Assembly: GCA_029948255.1 (NCBI GenBank)
Contig: JALIZF010001835.1
Coordinates: 868,001-932,000, forward strand
Direction of reading: 5' to 3'
DNA from: Telmatactis stephensoni
Lineage: Eukaryota; Cnidaria; Anthozoa; Actiniaria; Isophelliidae
Length of the DNA stretch: 64,000 bases
This document shows positions 59,687 to 64,000 of the stretch, piece after piece. Made by a program: the position numbers and the translations under genes. Under the pieces are notes generated by a model. The model did not search any database, was not told the DNA's origin, and saw nothing but the letters and a program-made list of their open reading frames with translations. Numbering within the stretch: the first letter of the stretch is position 1; every line of letters starts with the position of its first letter.

Positions 59687-62609
59687 AGTTCATCTATCTA
59701 TTCACTGAAGGGTCTCACTGCACTAGACTGTTTGGTAGGTATAAGGGGTAGTTTAAGGTAACTATAATCTGAGTGGGACATTACTTTTCTGGGTAATGTT
59801 ACTGGTGTTTCTAATGCAGCAAATAAACAATGTGATGTTTGAAGACTATTTTTCACTTCTTTTTTTTACAAAAGTTTATTGTCTTGGGCCCACTTCCTTT
59901 GGAGATGTTTAAAGCACAGATGAATCATTTTCAAAACTTTTTTATTTCTTTCTCCCTAATTCCTTCCATTCTGTCTGCCCATCTTCCCTCTTCCTTCTGT
60001 CACATCCCTCCTTCCTTCCTTCCTCCCTCCCTTCCTTCCTTCCTCCCTCCCTTCCTTCCTTCCTCCCTCCCTTCCTTCCTTCCTCCCTCCCTCCCTCCCT
60101 CCTTCCCTCCCTCCCTCCCTCCCTCCTTCCTTCCTTCCTTCCTTCCTTCCTTCCTCCCTCCCTCCCTCCCTCCCTCCCTCCCTCCCTTCCTTCCTTCCTT
60201 CCTTCCTTCCTTCCTTCCTTCCTTCCTTCCTTCCTTCCTTCCTTCCCTCCCTCCCTCCCTCCCTCCCTCCCTCTCTCCCTCCTTCCCTCCCTCACTCCTT
60301 CCTTCCTTCCCACCTTCCTTCCTCCCTCCCTCCCTCCTTCCTTCCCTCATTTTTTTCATTTTAATTTTTCTCTTCATTAGTTATAACACTGTACTTCTAT
60401 TCATCCAAGTGCAGATGTTTGACAGATGTCTTTATCCATCTTTCTTCCCTACAAATTTCAACATGTTCTTTGTTTTTTTTTTAGACTCTAGTGAAGGTAC
60501 AAGTGAAGCCACTGCAGCTGCCCTGGAAGCACAAGACATCAAGTTCCGTGCCCAAAATGAAAGTCTGAAGGCTTTAGCTGAAAAGAATGCCTCCTTGATG
60601 TGGGAGGTGGAAGGCTATAAGAATGAGATTGTCGTTCTTAAACAGAGGTTTGCAAGTGTGTTTCAAAACAAAGACTTACAGGTATAAACTCAGTAGCATC
60701 TGTACTGCCAGTGGTACTCCTCATTTCTCTACCCCTATCCCCTCTTAATTGCTCTTTCCCCCCTCCCCCCTTACATCGTGTTCCCCCTATCCTTCCTAAC
60801 CATACATGTGCATCCATTGCAGGCTTGTTTATACCTTCCTCTCTCTAATATCCTCTCATTACTTTCTTGTCTTTACAGAAAACAATCTTACTCTGGGTCC
60901 AGTTGCTTGAAGCTAGGCTAGTACTAATTCAGGGTTGAAACTGAAGGTTTTCTTTGGGCTTAACCCTGAGTTAGTGCAAGAGACCATAATACTAAGAGAG
61001 CGAAACTCAGTATTGATGTCTGTGCGATGTTCGTGGCGCCTAAGACTATTTTTAGTAATTTCGCCATCGCGCGCGCAAGGCTCTTAAACAATAGAATTCA
61101 TCAGCCATATTTCCAGGTGTTGTTATTAATATTCGTAACAGTTATTATCAGTATACTCGTATATTTTTTGATAGTATAGATTTTATGTTTTTAGATTTAT
61201 GTCATTTATCGAACACTGTTTTTATCATTTATTTAGTCTTTTAGATTATTCAGAAATACCGTTAGTAGTCTGTCTTATCTGGTCGCACTTAATTTGGAGC
61301 CTAGCTCTGTTGTGTGTACCATACTACGATAAACATATATCTATCTTGACTTTTATCTTATATTCATGTTATTTCATTTGTAGCCTTTATTTCAAGTCGT
61401 AGTTAAAGCTGTGTAAATAAATAAATAAATAAATAAATAAACTGTCCCGTCCGCGCGCACGTCAAAAATCAAATTCTATTGGTTGAGGGCCTTGCGCGCG
61501 CGATGGCGAAGTTACTAAAAATAGCCTTAGCCGCCACGAACATGGCACAGACATCAATACTGAGTTTCGCTCTCTTAGTATTATGGTCTCTTGGTTAGTG
61601 CTAACCCACCTTCAAGCGACCTGACAAGAAAACGATGCTAACACTGATAATACTCTAAAGCTACACTTGTGGCATTTTAATATTTTCATTTTTATTTTTA
61701 TTTTATGTTTTTTGGATAAATAAAGATTGCGTGGCTCATGACTGCTGTTCAAGGTTTGCAAAACTTTTTTCAACGTGTGAATTTAAATGCACCTGAGGTG
61801 AGCCAGTACAAATTGTCTTAATGATTGTCATCATTTCATTATTATAATCATAATTTAACCATGCTGCCTCGACCATGTTGCCTCCAAGTGAAGGGATCCT
61901 CATGAAAATGGCCAAAGTGCGTTTTTGGTGTCCATGTCCTGACATACCATTTCAGAGAAAAGATACTGTTTTGATGGGTTCAATTATACATCCATTATTG
62001 CAAAAGTTTCTACATCAATGACTTTTATCTCAACAGACATCCAATATAGAAGTAGATGTCGTGAAGCAGGATGACCCTTCAACAGAACAACAAACAACAG
62101 ATACTGAATTTGACGGCCAGGAAACGAGTTCCACCACTGAAAACAAAACATATGAGAAAGAAGAAAAAGAAGAAGAAAATGGAAGCAAAGAAGAAGAAGA
62201 AGAACTGGCTGACCAAGAAATAACTGAAGGACATGTAGATTATGGGGAAGTCACTCCAGTGGAAACCAGTGAAGATGTAGAAGATTCAACAGTCAACGAC
62301 CCAAGCACTGCTGAAGAGACTCAAGCTGAAGGAATGACAGATGTAGATAACATTGATGAAGACAGTGCCCAGAGTGCATGCCCCACTGAAGTTGTCCGCT
62401 TAACAAGCAAAGATATGACAATTGTGGGTCTGCTTTGCTCATACCTCCAAGTATGTCCCTACGGGGCCACAACTGAGCAAGTGTTAACGCACATACAGCG
62501 CCATATACAAGGAGTGTCTGCAGAAGAATTAGAGAAAGTTCTTGATGGGCTACCTATGTTATTCATAGGAGATGGCTTGGACTTTTACAACAAAAACTTG
62601 GAAGTTTAA
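56888..62609 (+). CDS. Ecto-NOX disulfide-thiol exchanger family (ENOX1/2-like)
   Basis: Coding exons: 56888-58148 (exon starts at 56876), 58224-58333, 59225-59381, 60485-60681, 61726-61797, 62037-62609; about 789 residues (human ENOX1 about 643). Residues 1-200 are polar with Arg/Ser-rich stretches. An RRM spans about 222-307 (TIFIGGL as RNP2, KFCHLRFK as RNP1, GRLHVDYAKSRED after it). Then come LAQWLERGECTRKSASTFYNL and CWDHFSKAQRKNIDDW, strongly ENOX-like, a coiled-coil QNESLKALAEKNASL segment and the conserved C-terminal block IVGLLCSYLQVCPYGAT...LPMLF. A Glu-rich insert lies just before the last block. ENOX proteins are RRM-containing, reported as surface NADH oxidase/thiol exchangers; ENOX1 and ENOX2 cannot be told apart here. 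Exon 61726-61797 has a weak acceptor (ATAAATAAAG) and is least certain. Start Met chosen because the exon's other codons upstream are not Met. Confidence 0.9.
58974..59030. repeat. (ATGT)n microsatellite in ENOX intron
   Basis: GTACATGTATGTATGTATGT-type units just 5' of exon 59225. Confidence 0.7.
59652..59702. repeat. (CTAT)n microsatellite
   Basis: About ten CTAT units with one AGTTCAT interruption. Confidence 0.9.
60006..60350. repeat. Long polypyrimidine (CTTC)/(CTCC) tract
   Basis: About 345 bp of almost pure C/T in alternating TTCC and CTCC blocks, about 130 bp before the exon 60485 acceptor. Long Arg/Glu/Gly or Pro/Ser/Phe ORFs through it are repeat artefacts. Confidence 0.95.
60977..61593. 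mobile_element. Palindromic MITE family P7, copy 3, with internal insertion
   Basis: Same termini as 40729-41006; GTTAGTG duplicated at 60970-60976 and 61594-61600. About 340 bp are inserted near the centre (61103-61440). Confidence 0.95.
61103..61440 (+). mobile_element. Retroelement-like insert with (AAAT)n tail
   Basis: Splits the MITE between GAATTC and the GTCCCGTCCG arm. Ends with AATAAATAAATAAATAAA, typical of a 5'-truncated LINE or SINE insertion. No protein or tRNA head recognised. Confidence 0.6.
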
Positions 62610-62829
62610 ACAAATTTTAGAATAATGTCTCTTAAACAATTGCAGGTTCCACGTTCAAGTTCTGTATTTTAATATTCGACGCAGGAAGCCCAAGTTGGAA
62701 GTTATTATTTTAATAAGCGCCTTTCTAAAGTCGTTTAAAAATAGCCCATCCCTCTCCTCCCTCGTTGTTATTTCTGGGGTGTGGACACCCCATTCGTTAG
62801 AAGTTTGCATAGTCAGTTGTACAGTTATG

Positions 62830-62835
62830 AATAAA
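62830..62835 (+). terminator. Polyadenylation signal AATAAA, probable for ENOX
   Basis: First canonical AATAAA after the ENOX stop codon, about 220 bp downstream. Confidence 0.55.
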
Positions 62836-64000
62836 GACACATTCAAAATTGTAAAACTGTTGTTTGGGGAAGTGATGGCAAAACTTCCGTAAATCAGGGG
62901 CCGCGGTTAGGTGCGTGCCATCAGCGTATCGTCTGCCATGGATTTAATTAATAATCACTCATTAATCCATTGCCAGTAAAATGTAGCCTATGTTTCCACC
63001 TCCCCTAACCTAGAAGGAATCGAAACTACTCTAAGTTAAACGGGGCAAAGAAAAGTGTCTGCGTACGCTGGGAGAACAAAGGGCAACGTCAAACTCCAGG
63101 AAGTGACGTAGTAATACTTGAATTAGCACAAGTCGAGGTGTCTATTCCTTCCGCAAATTTGATGAACGGGATCGACGTTTTATTTCGATTCTTTTCACCT
63201 CATCGCTTGGTTTAGTAAGAGAGAGCAATACTTGCCACACAAACTCACTACGTAATGACTGAGTTACTAACATTTTCAACAGTTGCTGCTGTTCAAGTCA
63301 TTTGACGTCAATTCAATCGAACAATGACGTAGCTAACGCTCTCTTTAGAGGCAAAAAAATTAAATTTGCATTCATTCGTTGTTTTACAGTTTGCCATCAC
63401 TCGGCCAGTAGTGTTGTCAAGTTTGTAACAAAATAAGTCGAATTTTGAAGCCGAACCACGGTAAGTTCAGTAAACGTTTATAAAGTTTTGCTACCAAGCA
63501 ATGAACGAAATCCATACATCCTTCAATCCAGGTGAATGGTCCCCCAAAAATCCAGTGAGTTGCGCCACAAAATATATCCCGATTCAGGGCATCTCGGTGT
63601 ATTGTACCGTGTAAACGTCTCGAAACCCGTTTTTATCATGTCGATTCTCGAAATTCATGTGGCAAACAGATTTGACGAAATTAAATTATACGCTATACTT
63701 TGAAAATGCAAATGAAATGTGATATTTTCGTTATGTACAAATAAGCCCATAAATGTTGTTTACAGCATGAAGGTGAGTTGCCCCTGGTAGCCGCAATAAC
63801 TGTTGTTTTCATTTCCCAGAGGATACTAATGAACAAAAGAGTTAGCCCGGCTACCAACGACAACCATATAAACAGCCCCTAAAGCTGCGGCGTTTTTCTT
63901 TAGTCGAACTAAGAGAACGTGTGGAAAATGAAAACGGAAAAAAACAGCTTCGTTGATATATTTATCTCGTTTATTATTGAAGTCTCCCTAGAAACTGTCT
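62836..64000. other. Intergenic to window end
   Basis: No coding homology. CCACG|GTAAGTT at 63460 is a good splice donor after a possible leader, and a 7-nt CATGAAG flanked by TACAG and GTGAGT lies at 63776-63782, so a plus-strand gene might start here and continue past the window. Both are weak. Confidence 0.35.

Noticed and set aside
59839..60687. 282-codon plus-strand ORF and minus-strand Arg/Glu/Gly ORFs
   Set aside because: Created by the CTTC/CTCC tract. Only the last part (60485-60681) is a real ENOX exon.

Overview
This is a eukaryotic nuclear window with split genes, GT-AG introns, long AT-rich intergenic stretches and a very heavy load of short inverted-repeat transposons. Gene content and style (ENPP, dispanin/CD225, SLC35A5-, MPI- and ENOX-like genes with a dense MITE background) suggest a non-bilaterian or invertebrate animal, most likely an anthozoan cnidarian such as a stony coral. 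That assignment is an inference; nothing in the sequence fixes the species.

Layout. 1-13.4 kb holds one intronless ENPP-family phosphodiesterase gene on the minus strand (1411-2820), microsatellites, a C-rich minisatellite, a LINE reverse-transcriptase fossil and a MITE. 13.5-38.6 kb is a head-to-tail array of four plus-strand CD225/dispanin (IFITM-like) genes with the same four-exon architecture: a 16-25 nt first coding exon, a Pro/Gln/Tyr-rich exon, a constant 123-nt exon carrying the double-Cys membrane segment, and a last exon with the second membrane helix. Copies 2-4 are recent duplicates of one another, including a candidate 5' leader exon about 1-3 kb upstream of each. A fifth leader-like exon at about 40.6 kb has no dispanin behind it. 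41.5-45.2 kb holds an SLC35A5-like nucleotide-sugar transporter gene on the plus strand, with two apparent frameshifts. It converges on a complete seven-exon mannose-6-phosphate isomerase gene (51.5-46.7 kb, minus). MPI is head-to-head, about 0.3 kb apart, with an ENOX-family gene (51.8-62.6 kb, plus) whose first intron is filled by a 4.2 kb nest of transposons. The last 1.2 kb shows no recognisable gene.

Function. The dispanins are small two-helix membrane proteins related to vertebrate IFITM and PRRT proteins; the array is the most unusual part of the window. The other genes are housekeeping or sugar metabolism (MPI makes the mannose-6-phosphate/fructose-6-phosphate interconversion; SLC35A5 relatives move nucleotide sugars in the Golgi), surface phosphodiester hydrolysis (ENPP) and redox or RNA-binding (ENOX).

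Mobile DNA. At least fifteen distinct inverted-repeat families can be delimited by eye, many with target-site duplications: 7 bp, TTAA, TA, TAA, 5 bp, 6 bp and 9-10 bp classes. Nesting reaches four levels in ENOX intron 1. Two tRNA-derived SINE types are also present. All exon coordinates come from reading splice sites and homology by eye; no alignment was run.
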